NCBI GenBank assembly: GCA_030532225.1
Contig: JAUNLQ010000002.1
Coordinates: forward strand, 62,001-126,000
Direction: 5' to 3'
From: Bacillota bacterium
GTDB taxonomy: Bacteria > Bacillota > Clostridia > Tissierellales > Peptoniphilaceae
DNA length: 64,000 bases
Positions 9,321 to 17,458 of the stretch are shown here, piece after piece. Position 1 is the stretch's first letter. The number at the start of each line of letters is the position of its first letter. Position numbers and translations under genes: made by a program. The notes below the pieces were generated by a model, which saw only the letters and a list, made by a program, of their open reading frames with translations, had not been told where the DNA came from and ran no database searches.

Positions 9321-10144
9321 AAGCCTCCCTCACTTTCCCTATCAACATTGAGCTTAGAAGAAACTAAGACCCAAATAAACATTAAAAATACCAAGATCAT
9401 GGAAATGGCAGAACCAAAGTGCCAGTCTCCAGTAAACCTAAATTGTTGTTCAATAACATTACCAATTAGCATGGCCTTGTTGCCTCCTAAAAGTGAGGAG
9501 ATAACAAAGGTAGACAAGGCTGGTATAAAGACCATAATTATCCCTGAAGTAATCCCTGGTATAGAAAGAGGGAAAATTACCTTGGACACAACTTCCCTTT
9601 CACTGGCTCCCAAGTCTCTAGCAGCCTCAACTAAACTTTGGTCCAGCTTATTTAAAACTGTATAAATTGGCAGAACCATAAAAGGTAGGAAGTTATAAAC
9701 CATGCCTAACAAAATGGCCTTGTTGTTATAAATAATGTCGAAAGGCCCAAGACCAAAAATCCCAAAGAACTTATTAATCAAACCGTTATTACCAAGAAGA
9801 CTTAGCCAGGCATAGGTCCTTAATAAAAAGTTCATCCACATAGGAATAACAAAAAGCAGGATTAAAATATTTTGTCTTCTCTCTGGCTGCCTAGAAATAA
9901 TAAAGGCAGCAGGATAACCTATAATAAGGCAAAGAACAGTAGAAACTGTAGCCAATAAAATGGAATTTCCTAAAATATTTAGATAGGTCTTTTCAAAAAA
10001 CCTAACAAAATTATCAAAGGAAAACTTAAAAGTAGACAGATTCATCATGTCCCCTTGGCTAAAGGCCATTAAGGCAATTAAAACCAAAGGCAAGACTACA
10101 AAGATTAGTAGCCAGAAAAAGTAGGGGATTGAATATTTTTTCAT
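9314..10144 (-). CDS. potB: Spermidine/putrescine ABC transporter permease PotB
   Basis: The first membrane subunit of the polyamine importer, 276 residues with six helices. It begins with [21 protein letters not shown], contains the PotB motif [20 protein letters not shown], and carries the ATPase-docking loop [20 protein letters not shown]. The ATG overlaps the potA stop by 4 bases (ATGA), so translation is coupled to the ATPase subunit. Confidence 0.94.
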   Translation of the reverse strand: MKKYSIPYFFWLLIFVVLPLVLIALMAFSQGDMMNLSTFKFSFDNFVRFFEKTYLNILGNSILLATVSTVLCLIIGYPAAFIISRQPERRQNILILLFVIPMWMNFLLRTYAWLSLLGNNGLINKFFGIFGLGPFDIIYNNKAILLGMVYNFLPFMVLPIYTVLNKLDQSLVEAARDLGASEREVVSKVIFPLSIPGITSGIIMVFIPALSTFVISSLLGGNKAMLIGNVIEQQFRFTGDWHFGSAISMILVFLMFIWVLVSSKLNVDRESEGGLW

Positions 10145-11184
10145 GGCATTTTCCTCATAATATGAATATTTTCAGGAATTACCCTTATGCCAACTCTGTC
10201 ATCAACTTCCTTGGCTATAGTAGATTGGGCCAACCAGGAAAATTCCTCTCCCTTAATTACCATTTCATAGTGAACTCCCTTAAAGACAACAGATTCAACA
10301 ACACCTGTTAACATTCCATCTTCTACTTTTACAATTTCCACATCCTCAGGTCTAACTACAACATCAACAGGCTCGTCTTTGTCAAAGCCCTTGTCAACAC
10401 AAGGAAAAATCTTTCCGAACATTTCTAGGACAAAGTCTTCTTTCATAATGCCAGAATCAATATTAGACTCACCAATAAAATCTGCAACAAAGGCATTTTT
10501 AGGCTCATTATAAATATCAATTGGCTTGCCAATTTGTTGAATCTTGCCTTCATTTAAGACAACAATAGTATCAGACATAGTAAGGGCTTCTTCTTGGTCA
10601 TGGGTTACATAGATGAAAGTAATACCAACTGACTGTTGGATAGCCTTTAACTCTACCTGCATTTCCTTTCTTAGCTTTAAGTCCAAGGCTCCTAAAGGTT
10701 CATCTAAAAGCAAAACCTTAGGTTGATTTACCAAGGCCCTGGCTATGGCAATTCTTTGTTGTTGGCCACCAGAAAGAGAGCTGATATTTCTATTTTCATA
10801 ACCAGAAAGTCCAACTAATCTTAAGACCTCTCTTCTTCTTTCTTCAATTTCCTTAGGGGGAACTTTTTTTAATTTAAGACCAAAGTCGATGTTGCCTCCA
10901 ACAGTTAAGTGCGGGAAAAGAGCATACTTTTGAAAAACAGTATTAATTTCCCTTTTATAAGGAGGCAAATTGTTGATATTTTCTCCCTCAAAGAAAACTT
11001 CCCCTTGGTCAGCCTTTTCAAAGCCACCAATAATTCTCAAAGTTGTAGTCTTGCCACAACCTGAAGGACCTAAAAGGGTCAAGAATTCATTTTCGTAAAT
11101 TTTTAGATTTAAGTTGTCTAATACCTGGTTGTCTCCATAGGATTTGGAAACATTTTTTAAGTCAATTGTTATTTTCTTTTCCAT
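10141..11184 (-). CDS. potA: Spermidine/putrescine ABC transporter ATP-binding protein
   Basis: ATPase that powers polyamine import. Walker [11 protein letters not shown], signature [15 protein letters not shown], Walker [12 protein letters not shown] and the switch histidine in YVTHDQEEA are all intact. The C-terminal third (from about residue 240) is the TOBE-type regulatory domain found in PotA and MalK ([11 protein letters not shown]). The 347-residue length is normal. It follows the XRE-cupin regulator after 9 bases and overlaps potB by 4. Confidence 0.96.
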   Translation of the reverse strand: MEKKITIDLKNVSKSYGDNQVLDNLNLKIYENEFLTLLGPSGCGKTTTLRIIGGFEKADQGEVFFEGENINNLPPYKREINTVFQKYALFPHLTVGGNIDFGLKLKKVPPKEIEERRREVLRLVGLSGYENRNISSLSGGQQQRIAIARALVNQPKVLLLDEPLGALDLKLRKEMQVELKAIQQSVGITFIYVTHDQEEALTMSDTIVVLNEGKIQQIGKPIDIYNEPKNAFVADFIGESNIDSGIMKEDFVLEMFGKIFPCVDKGFDKDEPVDVVVRPEDVEIVKVEDGMLTGVVESVVFKGVHYEMVIKGEEFSWLAQSTIAKEVDDRVGIRVIPENIHIMRKMP

Positions 11185-11193
11185 TTTAACTCC

Positions 11194-11730
11194 TTAAAAA
11201 CTTGGTGGACTTGAGATCCAAATAATTTTAGCAGCCTTCTTACCTTTGTTAACTAACTTGTGATTTTTCTTAGCTGAAAAATAAAAACTTTGGCCAGATT
11301 GAACTTTAAAAGTTTTGTTGCCATAAATTAGGTCAATTTGGCCCTCAATAACATAGCCAAACTCTTCCCCATCAAAGGGGTCTAGGTCTAAGGAAGAACC
11401 TCCTGGTTGAATTTCAATTAAGGTTGGTTCCATATGGTTTTTTTGAGAATTGGGAACCAGCCAATTAATAACATAACCATTTTCTTCATCAACATATTCA
11501 GAAAACTCCTCATCCTTAAAGACGATTTTCTCTTCCTTGTCATCAAAAAACTTTGAGGGACTAGTACCTAGGGCATCTAAAATATCTATAAAAGAAGTAA
11601 TAGATGGAGATGCTAGGTTGTTTTCCACCTGGGAAATAAAGCCCTTGGTCAGTTCACACCTTTGGGCCAGCTCTTCTTGGGTCAAGCCTTGGGCCAGTCT
11701 TAAATCTTTAATTTTTTCTCCAAAATTCAT
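11194..11730 (-). CDS. XRE family regulator with cupin domain, probable pot operon regulator
   Basis: A 178-residue DNA-binding regulator. The N-terminal helix-turn-helix spans about residues 5-60 (LRLAQGLTQEELAQRCELTKGFISQVEN). The C-terminal cupin barrel spans about 105-178 (LIEIQPGGSS, EEFGYVIEGQIDLIYG). This architecture matches regulators of polyamine uptake and catabolism such as PuuR, and the gene is first in the potABCD operon in the usual clostridial arrangement. I infer that it senses a polyamine or derivative and controls its own operon. A dyad just below its promoter is a possible operator. AGGAGG precedes the ATG. Confidence 0.88.
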   Translation of the reverse strand: MNFGEKIKDLRLAQGLTQEELAQRCELTKGFISQVENNLASPSITSFIDILDALGTSPSKFFDDKEEKIVFKDEEFSEYVDEENGYVINWLVPNSQKNHMEPTLIEIQPGGSSLDLDPFDGEEFGYVIEGQIDLIYGNKTFKVQSGQSFYFSAKKNHKLVNKGKKAAKIIWISSPPSF

Positions 11731-11756
11731 GCAATCCCTCCTTTGTTAAGTATTTT

Positions 11757-11802
11757 GTTTATTATCACTAAACTATTCTAGCATTTCCTTTTCTAATGTC
11801 AA
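11757..11802 (-). promoter_or_regulatory. pot operon promoter with downstream dyad
   Basis: On the minus strand TTGACA (11797-11802) and TAGAAT (11775-11780) are 16 bases apart. A dyad GTTTA-N7-TAAAC (11757-11773) begins just below the -10, where a repressor would block initiation. The XRE-cupin regulator is the obvious candidate, but its binding here is inference. Confidence 0.6.
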
Positions 11803-11847
11803 TAGGTTTTTTAAAATCTTACAAAAAAATTACTCTAACTAAACAAA

Positions 11848-11935
11848 ATCTGTTAAGAGATAAGAATTTATCTCCTAACAGATGTTAAAATGAACAAAAA
11901 AATATGTTAGGTGATATTTTACTATCCCCTAACAT
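11848..11935 (-). terminator. Two tandem related hairpins after the 530-residue gene
   Basis: Two hairpins stand in tandem. The outer one (11904-11935) has 13-base arms with one mismatch and is followed on the minus strand by seven T. The inner one (11848-11883) has arms of about 16 bases with one mismatch and is followed by TTTGTTT. Both arms share the core GTTAGG-GATA. They best fit a double intrinsic terminator isolating the pot operon from the gene upstream. The shared core may also mean a duplicated element. Confidence 0.7.
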
Positions 11936-11949
11936 ACAGTTAGTTGTCT

Positions 11950-13542
11950 TTATCTAAAATCGTCAAGTTGTATAATCTTGGCTTTTTTGTCTTTGTCGCT
12001 CTCCTGCTCTTGAATAAATTCTCCTATTGGACTAAGCTCATAGAAAACTTCTCCTTGGTGGCTTTTTTCTATTATTATGTTTAGAACTTTTAGGACTTTG
12101 ATTATGTCTTCTTCTTTTTTGTCTTTGCCAAAGTTGTAGAAGTTGTTGGTCTTTATGGCTTCCATAGTTTTGTTAAAGGTTTCTTGGCCAGTTTTTTCAG
12201 CCTTGCCTAGGTAGTGGATAAAGGTTTCTTTTCTAAATAGTCCCTTTAAAATATTTGCCAAGGCCAAAACTAGGTCGTCATCTAAGAAAAAATTCAACCT
12301 ATCTGTTGGATATATTTGATTCTTTTCAAGGACAATTACCAAATTATTGGCAAATAATATTGAAAAAGCCAGGTCCAATAAAATTCTCAGTTCTTCAAAG
12401 TTTTCTTGATTTCCATTTTTATAATCTGCAAAATATTCAGATAAAATTTCTTTTATAGAATTTAAATGTATGTGGTCTTTCATAGTAAGTTTTAGCTGGC
12501 CATAGCTGGCTAAAATTTCCATAAAAAACTTGACCATAACTAATTTATTCACTTGATCAGAATCTTTGGCTACAATAAAATCTATAAGGTCTATAGTATC
12601 ATAGTCAGTGAAAGAGTAGTTCTTTACAAGATCTTGTCTCAAGGAAAAAATATTGTCCTGGGCTCTTTCCAGGTGGGCCTTGGCTCCTAGTTCATAGCCA
12701 AGGTCTTCACTGGCCAAATCCATAATAAAGCTCATAATTTCTATAAAGGATTCTAGGTCTCCTTCTACTACAAAGTTGCCTGCCTGGCACTGGTCTTGCA
12801 AAAACTTATAGTAGTCTAGTTCATAAAGGTCTCCATCTACGCCAGCAGAAAAAATATATTTTGCCAAGCTTTGGAGATGGTTAAAGAATCTAGTCAACTC
12901 GTCTGGTGGAAAGTTTAGGACTAGGTCACGGTCGTAACTTGCTACTAGATCTTCTATTTTTAATAAAAAGGATTTTAAAAGCCTGCCTACCATAATTAGC
13001 TCTACAAAAATTTCTTTTTCGTCTTTAGAAGGAAAGTCTAATAGGATATCAGATATATTGTCCACTTCATCATCAAATACTGGAACAAAGTTTTTGTCTA
13101 TAAAAAATTCTCCTTCTTCAAAAAAAGTCATGGCAAATACAAGTTGGCCTTCAGGAAAATTTTGCTGAGATTTTTTCTTATACCTTTTTATGGAAGATGA
13201 CTGGATGTTTTCAAGGGTAATTGATTTTTCAGTTTGGGAAATCACCTTAAAAAAACCAAAGTTAAGGGTCAAGAAAGTTAGGGGCAAAATTTCTTCGTAG
13301 TTAAAGTCCTCATAAGCTTTTCTTACAACTAGACTTTGGACTAAAAAATCCTTGATTACAATAAATTCAAATAGGCTTTTTTGGTCTTTTGGAATTAGTT
13401 TTAATTTCTCCTGAGAAAATCCCAATTCAAAGAATATCTTGTTGATTAGTCCCTCTCTATTGGCTTCAATAAAGTTTTCAAAGTCTTCAAAGCTAAGAAT
13501 TTTTTCTATGTCCTTATAATTTAATAGTTTTATGACAATCAC
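11950..13542 (-). CDS. Uncharacterised acidic, mostly helical protein
   Basis: I do not recognise the 530-residue protein. It has no signal peptide or membrane helix, is rich in Asp, Glu, Phe and Leu, and reads as mostly alpha-helical and cytoplasmic. No nucleotide-binding loop, metal motif or helix-turn-helix is obvious. It stands alone, diverging from hpf and closed by two hairpins. The start is uncertain: the frame opens with a GTG at 13542, but the best ribosome site (GAGGTGAT, 13537-13544) overlaps that GTG and is placed ideally for an ATA codon three codons later. Confidence 0.6.
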   Translation of the reverse strand: MIVIKLLNYKDIEKILSFEDFENFIEANREGLINKIFFELGFSQEKLKLIPKDQKSLFEFIVIKDFLVQSLVVRKAYEDFNYEEILPLTFLTLNFGFFKVISQTEKSITLENIQSSSIKRYKKKSQQNFPEGQLVFAMTFFEEGEFFIDKNFVPVFDDEVDNISDILLDFPSKDEKEIFVELIMVGRLLKSFLLKIEDLVASYDRDLVLNFPPDELTRFFNHLQSLAKYIFSAGVDGDLYELDYYKFLQDQCQAGNFVVEGDLESFIEIMSFIMDLASEDLGYELGAKAHLERAQDNIFSLRQDLVKNYSFTDYDTIDLIDFIVAKDSDQVNKLVMVKFFMEILASYGQLKLTMKDHIHLNSIKEILSEYFADYKNGNQENFEELRILLDLAFSILFANNLVIVLEKNQIYPTDRLNFFLDDDLVLALANILKGLFRKETFIHYLGKAEKTGQETFNKTMEAIKTNNFYNFGKDKKEEDIIKVLKVLNIIIEKSHQGEVFYELSPIGEFIQEQESDKDKKAKIIQLDDFR

Positions 13543-13600
13543 CTCTTAATTTAAGTATATAATAAATTTTTCTTATGGCAAGATTAATTTGCGGCTAACA

Positions 13601-13649
13601 AATTGTAAACAATTCGTTAACATTTTCCTTTTTAGGGTATATTTATTAT
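13601..13649 (+). promoter_or_regulatory. Candidate hpf promoter region with 14-base dyad
   Basis: A perfect dyad AATTGT-AA-ACAATT (13601-13614) lies directly before a possible -35 TTAACA (13617-13622). A weak -10 TATTTA follows 17 bases later, with TATTAT slightly further on. The AGGAGG site of hpf follows. The dyad could be an operator; the -10 is weak, so the exact promoter is uncertain. Confidence 0.35.
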
Positions 13650-13685
13650 AACTTAAATATAGGTGAAAAACCTAGGAGGTACATT

Positions 13686-14228
13686 ATGAAATTTAATTAC
13701 ACAGGAAGAAACCTACAAGTTAGCGAAGATATGAAGATGCAAACAGAAGCAGCCCTAGGAAAATTAGACAAGTACTTCGATACAGATGTAAACTGCAATG
13801 TAGTATTTTCACACTTTAAGGACAATCTGATTATAGAAGTAACTATTAACCTACCAGGTGCCTTTATACGTTCAGAAGAATCTGACAAGGATCTTAGAAC
13901 TGCCTTGGACAGAGTAAGTGAAGTCCTAACTAGACAAGTTGTTAAACACAAGGCCAAGCTACAAAAGAAATATCGTGGCAAGGATACAATTAGAATTGAA
14001 AACATTCCTGACATGGCAGAAGCTAGTCCAGCCTATGACGAGGAAGAAGAAAAAATTGTGAAAACTAAGACCTATGACCTAAGACCAATGATGGAAGAAG
14101 AAGCTATCTTACAAATGGAATTAGTTGGCCACAACTTCTACGTCTTTAACAATGCTGAAACTAACGAAGTTAATGTTATTTATAAGAGAAACAAGGGTGG
14201 CTACGGCATCTTAGTTCCAAAAGCATAA
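13686..14228 (+). CDS. hpf: Ribosome hibernation-promoting factor, long form
   Basis: Binds 30S subunits and pairs ribosomes into inactive 100S dimers under starvation. The N-terminal domain (about 1-100) starts MKFNYTGRNLQVSEDMK and has the alternating strands and basic helix of the RaiA/HPF family (HKAKLQKKYRGKDTIR). The C-terminal domain (about 125-180) is the dimerisation module of long HPF (KTYDLRPMMEEEAILQMEL, GHNFYVFNNAE, VIYKRNKGGYGIL). The 180-residue length marks the Gram-positive long form. It is monocistronic, with a strong AGGAGG site and its own terminator. Confidence 0.96.
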   Translation: MKFNYTGRNLQVSEDMKMQTEAALGKLDKYFDTDVNCNVVFSHFKDNLIIEVTINLPGAFIRSEESDKDLRTALDRVSEVLTRQVVKHKAKLQKKYRGKDTIRIENIPDMAEASPAYDEEEEKIVKTKTYDLRPMMEEEAILQMELVGHNFYVFNNAETNEVNVIYKRNKGGYGILVPKA

Positions 14229-14234
14229 ATATTA

Positions 14235-14300
14235 AAAGACCTAGGTCTTTATAAATAAAAATTTCCCTCTTAAGTGGTTATTCCACCTAAGAGGGTTTCT
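14235..14300 (+). terminator. Bidirectional intrinsic terminator between hpf and a lipoprotein gene
   Basis: A 13-base stem (arms 14265-14277 and 14283-14295, one mismatch) is followed on plus by TTTCTTTTT and on minus by AAATTTTTATTT. It can end hpf and the convergent lipoprotein gene. A perfect 16-base palindrome AAAGACCTAGGTCTTT (14235-14250) lies just before it. Confidence 0.85.
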
Positions 14301-14306
14301 TTTTGT

Positions 14307-14981
14307 CTAGTCTAAGACCTCTATTTTATAAATTTGGCCTAGGCTGGCTGGAATAGAGCTTTCTGGCTCAGCATTGTTGATTCGGCCATCAAAATATACT
14401 TCTAGGCTCTTTCCTTCTAGGCCCTTTGTTGTTACATGACCATTTTCGCTGTAATCCAAGTTATCAATTTCCAGTCTTACAGGCTTGTTAAGATCCTTCA
14501 AATGAAATTCTTCTGGGATTTCACTAGGCTGGACTAAGAGACTAGCTTGATCCGTTTCAATAACCTTGGCTGTAAAATGAGCCACCATTGGAGGAATAGA
14601 CCTAGCATCAATGGCCATATCCATAAAGATAATCCATTCCCCATCAATTTTTACATTTAAATAAGGGTCTTCCCAAAATTGGTATTCATAGCCAAGGCCA
14701 AAGTTTCCTTGGTCGTTTTTTTCTAAGGATTGGTTAGACTCTACTGTAGATGTGATTTCTCCATCTGCAGTGCCACATGTGACTAGAGAATTTACATAAG
14801 CAGTTGATATGTAAACTCGGTCATCGACCCTGACCATTGGAGGCAGGGCTGAGGGAATTTCTCCTGCTTCTTGGTTCTCCTGGCTTTCATTAGTCTTTGG
14901 CTCTTCCATTACTGGTCCTTCTTCTTTTTTGCAAGCAACTAAAGAAAAAACTAAGAGAAACAATATTAATATTTTTTTCAT
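14307..14981 (-). CDS. Uncharacterised lipoprotein
   Basis: A 224-residue secreted lipoprotein. The signal peptide MKKILILFLLVFSLVAC ends in a lipobox with the cysteine at residue 17, followed by a Glu/Pro-rich linker to about 45. The folded part seems to have two modules: VRVDDRVYISTAYVNSLVTC with TADGEITSTVES, and a C-terminal beta-rich unit (FTAKVIETDQASLLVQPSE to LGQIYKIEVLD) resembling the small OB-like domain of DUF3221/YobA-type lipoproteins. That resemblance is tentative. It is monocistronic with a GGAGG site before the ATG and ends at the shared hpf terminator. Confidence 0.75.
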   Translation of the reverse strand: MKKILILFLLVFSLVACKKEEGPVMEEPKTNESQENQEAGEIPSALPPMVRVDDRVYISTAYVNSLVTCGTADGEITSTVESNQSLEKNDQGNFGLGYEYQFWEDPYLNVKIDGEWIIFMDMAIDARSIPPMVAHFTAKVIETDQASLLVQPSEIPEEFHLKDLNKPVRLEIDNLDYSENGHVTTKGLEGKSLEVYFDGRINNAEPESSIPASLGQIYKIEVLD

Positions 14982-15041
14982 TTGGACCTCCTTGGGATTT
15001 TTAGTTTGTAACAGTGTTTTGTGCTAGTGTTTTTTTTTTTT

Positions 15042-15057
15042 TATGATATCATATAAT
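15042..15057 (+). promoter_or_regulatory. -10 element overlapped by a 12-base palindrome
   Basis: The perfect palindrome TATGATATCATA (15042-15053) runs into a TATAAT hexamer (15052-15057), preceded by a 13-base T tract and with no clear -35. It lies about 50 bases before the small lipoprotein gene and could be its promoter with a repressor site. Confidence 0.35.
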
Positions 15058-15108
15058 TAAGATGAAGGAAAGCCTTTGCATGTTTTGTTTTATATAGGAG
15101 ACGATAAA

Positions 15109-15633
15109 ATGAAAAGAAAATTTTTGTTAGTTTTGTCCTTAGTTCTTGGCCTTAGTCTTATTTTGATGGCTTGTTCTAAAGAAGGTCAAGACAGTCAGGC
15201 AAATCTCAATCAAGTAAAGCTGGAAGAAAGTGCTTTTAGACAAGAAATTGAAGCTAGGCTGGCTGAAGAAGCAGAATGGAATATAAAAAAAGATTTTGCA
15301 GTAGTAGCTGGTACTAGACAGGTGGCAGAAGTTCTAAAAGATCTTGGCTATGACAATGTAGTAGCAGTTCCTGAAGATAGTCTAGACCTTTTTCCAGATG
15401 CGAAAAGTATTGGAGATTCAAAGGACCCAGACTTTTCAGATTTAAAGTATTCTGAAGTTGACCTGTTTATATCTGACTCTGCTGAAGAATACTTAAGTGT
15501 AGTTGAAAAAGAACACTCTAATTTCTATTATAATTTTTATAACTTCCAAGAAGAAAGAGTAGAGGACACTATTATTTCAATAGCCAGGTCCTTGGGCATG
15601 GAAAATGTAGCCAAAGAAGTATATGGCCTATAA
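15109..15633 (+). CDS. Small lipoprotein resembling one lobe of a TroA/FecB-type binding protein
   Basis: A 174-residue lipoprotein starting at the ATG at 15109, which has GGAGA 8 bases upstream; an in-frame ATG 33 bases earlier has no ribosome site. The lipobox is LILMAC. The mature part (FAVVAGTRQVAEVLKDLGY, VVAVPED, SKDPDFSDLKYSEVDLFIS) reads like the N-terminal lobe of a heme or iron-siderophore binding protein such as IsdE. It ends after the first part of the family's linking helix (ERVEDTIISIARSLGMENVA). Full receptors are near 290 residues, so the second lobe is missing. There is no frameshift remnant downstream and no transporter alongside, so it looks like a complete short protein of unknown ligand. 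Confidence 0.65.
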   Translation: MKRKFLLVLSLVLGLSLILMACSKEGQDSQANLNQVKLEESAFRQEIEARLAEEAEWNIKKDFAVVAGTRQVAEVLKDLGYDNVVAVPEDSLDLFPDAKSIGDSKDPDFSDLKYSEVDLFISDSAEEYLSVVEKEHSNFYYNFYNFQEERVEDTIISIARSLGMENVAKEVYGL

Positions 15634-15646
15634 TAATAAGCAAATT

Positions 15647-15685
15647 AAAACCAAGCTAGCTTATCTACCTAGCTTGGTTTTTATG
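15647..15685. terminator. Bidirectional intrinsic terminator
   Basis: A perfect 13-base stem AAAACCAAGCTAG / CTAGCTTGGTTTT (15647-15681) with T tracts on both sides separates the convergent lipoprotein and mazF genes. Confidence 0.85.
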
Positions 15686-15692
15686 TAGGCTC

Positions 15693-16049
15693 TTAATAGG
15701 CATTTTGTAGGGCCAAGGATACTATTATTGCCGAATCAATTTGGTTCATTCTTCTTTGGTCAAATCTTCCTATTTTGTCCTTTATTCTTTGTTTGTCTAT
15801 GGTCCTAATTTGTTCCAGAAGGACTACTGAATCCTTTGGTAGGCCATATTTTTCGCTGGCGTTAATCTTTACGTGAGTTGGTAAATCTACCTTGTTAGTC
15901 CTTGATGTTATAGGAGCAATTATTATTGTTGGTGAATACTTGTTGCCAACGTCATTTTGGATTACTACTACTGGCCTAAGTCCTCCCTGTTCAGATCCTA
16001 ATACAGGGCTTAAGTTTGCGTAAAAAAGATCTCCCCTATTTACTATCAT
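15693..16049 (-). CDS. mazF: MazF/NdoA family mRNA interferase toxin
   Basis: A PemK/MazF-fold ribonuclease of about 118 residues (usual 115-120). Family motifs are MIVNRGDLFYANLSPVLGSE, QGGLRPVVVIQNDVGN (active-site arginine region), IIIAPITSR (the catalytic Ser/Thr) and VLLEQIRTIDKQRI. I chose the ATG at 16049 because AGAGGTGAT lies just upstream; the ATG six codons earlier would overlap nnrD. In Bacillus the antitoxin ndoAI precedes ndoA, but here the upstream neighbour, 4 bases away, is acpS-nnrD and no antitoxin gene is adjacent. Confidence 0.9.
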   Translation of the reverse strand: MIVNRGDLFYANLSPVLGSEQGGLRPVVVIQNDVGNKYSPTIIIAPITSRTNKVDLPTHVKINASEKYGLPKDSVVLLEQIRTIDKQRIKDKIGRFDQRRMNQIDSAIIVSLALQNAY

Positions 16050-16053
16050 AAAA

Positions 16054-17241
16054 TCACCTCTCTTCAAATTTCTTAAATACTATATCTAAACCGTCAATAA
16101 GGTCTCCTGCTAGCATAGAAGCCTTGGACTTGCGTCTAGCTGCTACTAGGCCTGCTAGGGAATGGATTTCAGTCCCTAAGACAGCTGCTGTATAAGCCTC
16201 ATAGCCTTGGGCCAATAGGGATGTTATAATGCCTGCCAAAACATCTCCTGAACCTGCTGTTGCTAGGCCTGAGTTTTCTCTGTTTATAAAATGTGTCCTG
16301 TGACCATCTGTTATAAGGCTTACAGAATCTTTTAGCACCAAAACTACTTTGTAGGTCTTGGCAAAGTCTATGGCCCTTTGGTATAGTCTTTCCCCTGGTG
16401 GAATTACTTCTTTTATTAGTCTTGAAAATTCTAAGATATGGGGACTTAGAATTAGCTGGGCTTTTTTTGCATATACTTGGTCTAGGTTTTCTGCTAGCAT
16501 GTTTATGCCATCAGCATCTACCACTAACTTATGGTCTCCTAAGAGCAACTGTCTTAGGACCTCTCTTTTGTTTCTAGATATAGCAAGACCAGGACCAAAT
16601 AATATTCCGTCCATTTTTTCAGCATCTTCTACAATTTTTCCTTGTTTAACAATAACTTCATCGTGCTTAATTGAAAGAGGCAAAAAGATTTGGTCTTCTT
16701 CAAAAACATAGTGATAGGAATAGCCACAACCACTTTTTAAGGCTGCTAAAGCTGAAAGATAGCCTGCTCCTAACATGGTCTTTGATGAGCCTACAACCAT
16801 GGCCTTGCCAAAGGTCCCCTTGTGAGACTTATCAGGTCTTTTTTTGTAAAGTTCATATAGGGAATCTTCTAAGCTAAGGTCTAAAAATTCATCTGATCCT
16901 TTCATTTGGCCAACAGTAACTACATAGTCTCCGTCATGGGATGATGATATGTAAAATTCCTTGCCCTTGGCCAGTCCATAGGGTCTGCCTAAGTGGTCGT
17001 GACGAATTTCTATATCCTTAAAGCTTAAGTCTTTTCCAAAACCTGTTCCCAAACACTTGGCTATTGTTTCTTTAAAAGAAAACATGCCAGCTATAGTTTG
17101 GTCCTTAGAGCCTTGTTTTTTTATATATGCAATTTCATCTTCATTAAAACATTTGTCTAAAAATTTTTCGCCAAACTTATAGGACAAGTCCCTTATGCGT
17201 CTAATTTTTACTATGTCTATTCCTAGATTAGCTGTATGCAA
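16054..17241 (-). CDS. acpS-nnrD: Fusion of holo-ACP synthase and NAD(P)H-hydrate dehydratase
   Basis: Two enzymes in one 395-residue frame. Residues about 1-113 are AcpS, which transfers 4'-phosphopantetheine from CoA to acyl carrier protein (GIDIVKIRRI, FSFKETIAKCLGTG, ISSSHDGDYVVTVGQM). Residues about 130-395 are NnrD, which uses ADP to dehydrate damaged NAD(P)H hydrates (FGKAMVVGSSKTMLGAGY, VDADGINML, NSGLATAGSGDVLAGI). NnrD is more often fused to the epimerase NnrE, which is not visible here. In many Firmicutes acpS and nnrD are separate neighbours near alr and mazF, so the fusion probably arose from that cluster. The ATG at 17241 has a GGTGAT site; mazF follows. Confidence 0.92.
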   Translation of the reverse strand: MHTANLGIDIVKIRRIRDLSYKFGEKFLDKCFNEDEIAYIKKQGSKDQTIAGMFSFKETIAKCLGTGFGKDLSFKDIEIRHDHLGRPYGLAKGKEFYISSSHDGDYVVTVGQMKGSDEFLDLSLEDSLYELYKKRPDKSHKGTFGKAMVVGSSKTMLGAGYLSALAALKSGCGYSYHYVFEEDQIFLPLSIKHDEVIVKQGKIVEDAEKMDGILFGPGLAISRNKREVLRQLLLGDHKLVVDADGINMLAENLDQVYAKKAQLILSPHILEFSRLIKEVIPPGERLYQRAIDFAKTYKVVLVLKDSVSLITDGHRTHFINRENSGLATAGSGDVLAGIITSLLAQGYEAYTAAVLGTEIHSLAGLVAARRKSKASMLAGDLIDGLDIVFKKFEER

Positions 17242-17422
17242 AATATCACCAGTTTTATTATACTACATTTTCAAACTTTTGTAAGTAATTTAAAATATTT
17301 TGCCAGCTTTAATTTTTTTCTTTACTAAGATTTATTGTTTTTAAAAGTAACTTGTCCTTGTTTTAATATTTGAATTTATATAAAAGTAAAATGGTTTTTA
17401 TAGCAAAAACAGATTTTTTTTA

Positions 17423-17431
17423 TGTTATAAT
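17423..17431 (+). promoter_or_regulatory. Extended -10 promoter of the aldo/keto reductase gene
   Basis: TGTTATAAT, a TATAAT hexamer with the extended TGn motif, lies about 30 bases before the start. No good -35 is visible, which extended -10 promoters tolerate. The rest of the 217-base gap is AT-rich without other signals. Confidence 0.5.
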
Positions 17432-17458
17432 AAATTTATTGATTGTAGGAGGTTAATT

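Noticed and set aside
15076..15108. Upstream ATG of the small lipoprotein as true start
   Set aside because: It lacks a ribosome site and would bury the signal peptide behind 11 extra polar residues, while the ATG at 15109 has GGAGA at good spacing.
16054..17241. acpS-nnrD as two genes joined by a sequencing error
   Set aside because: No internal stop, ribosome site or start codon pattern appears between the two domains, and the linker is in frame and polar.
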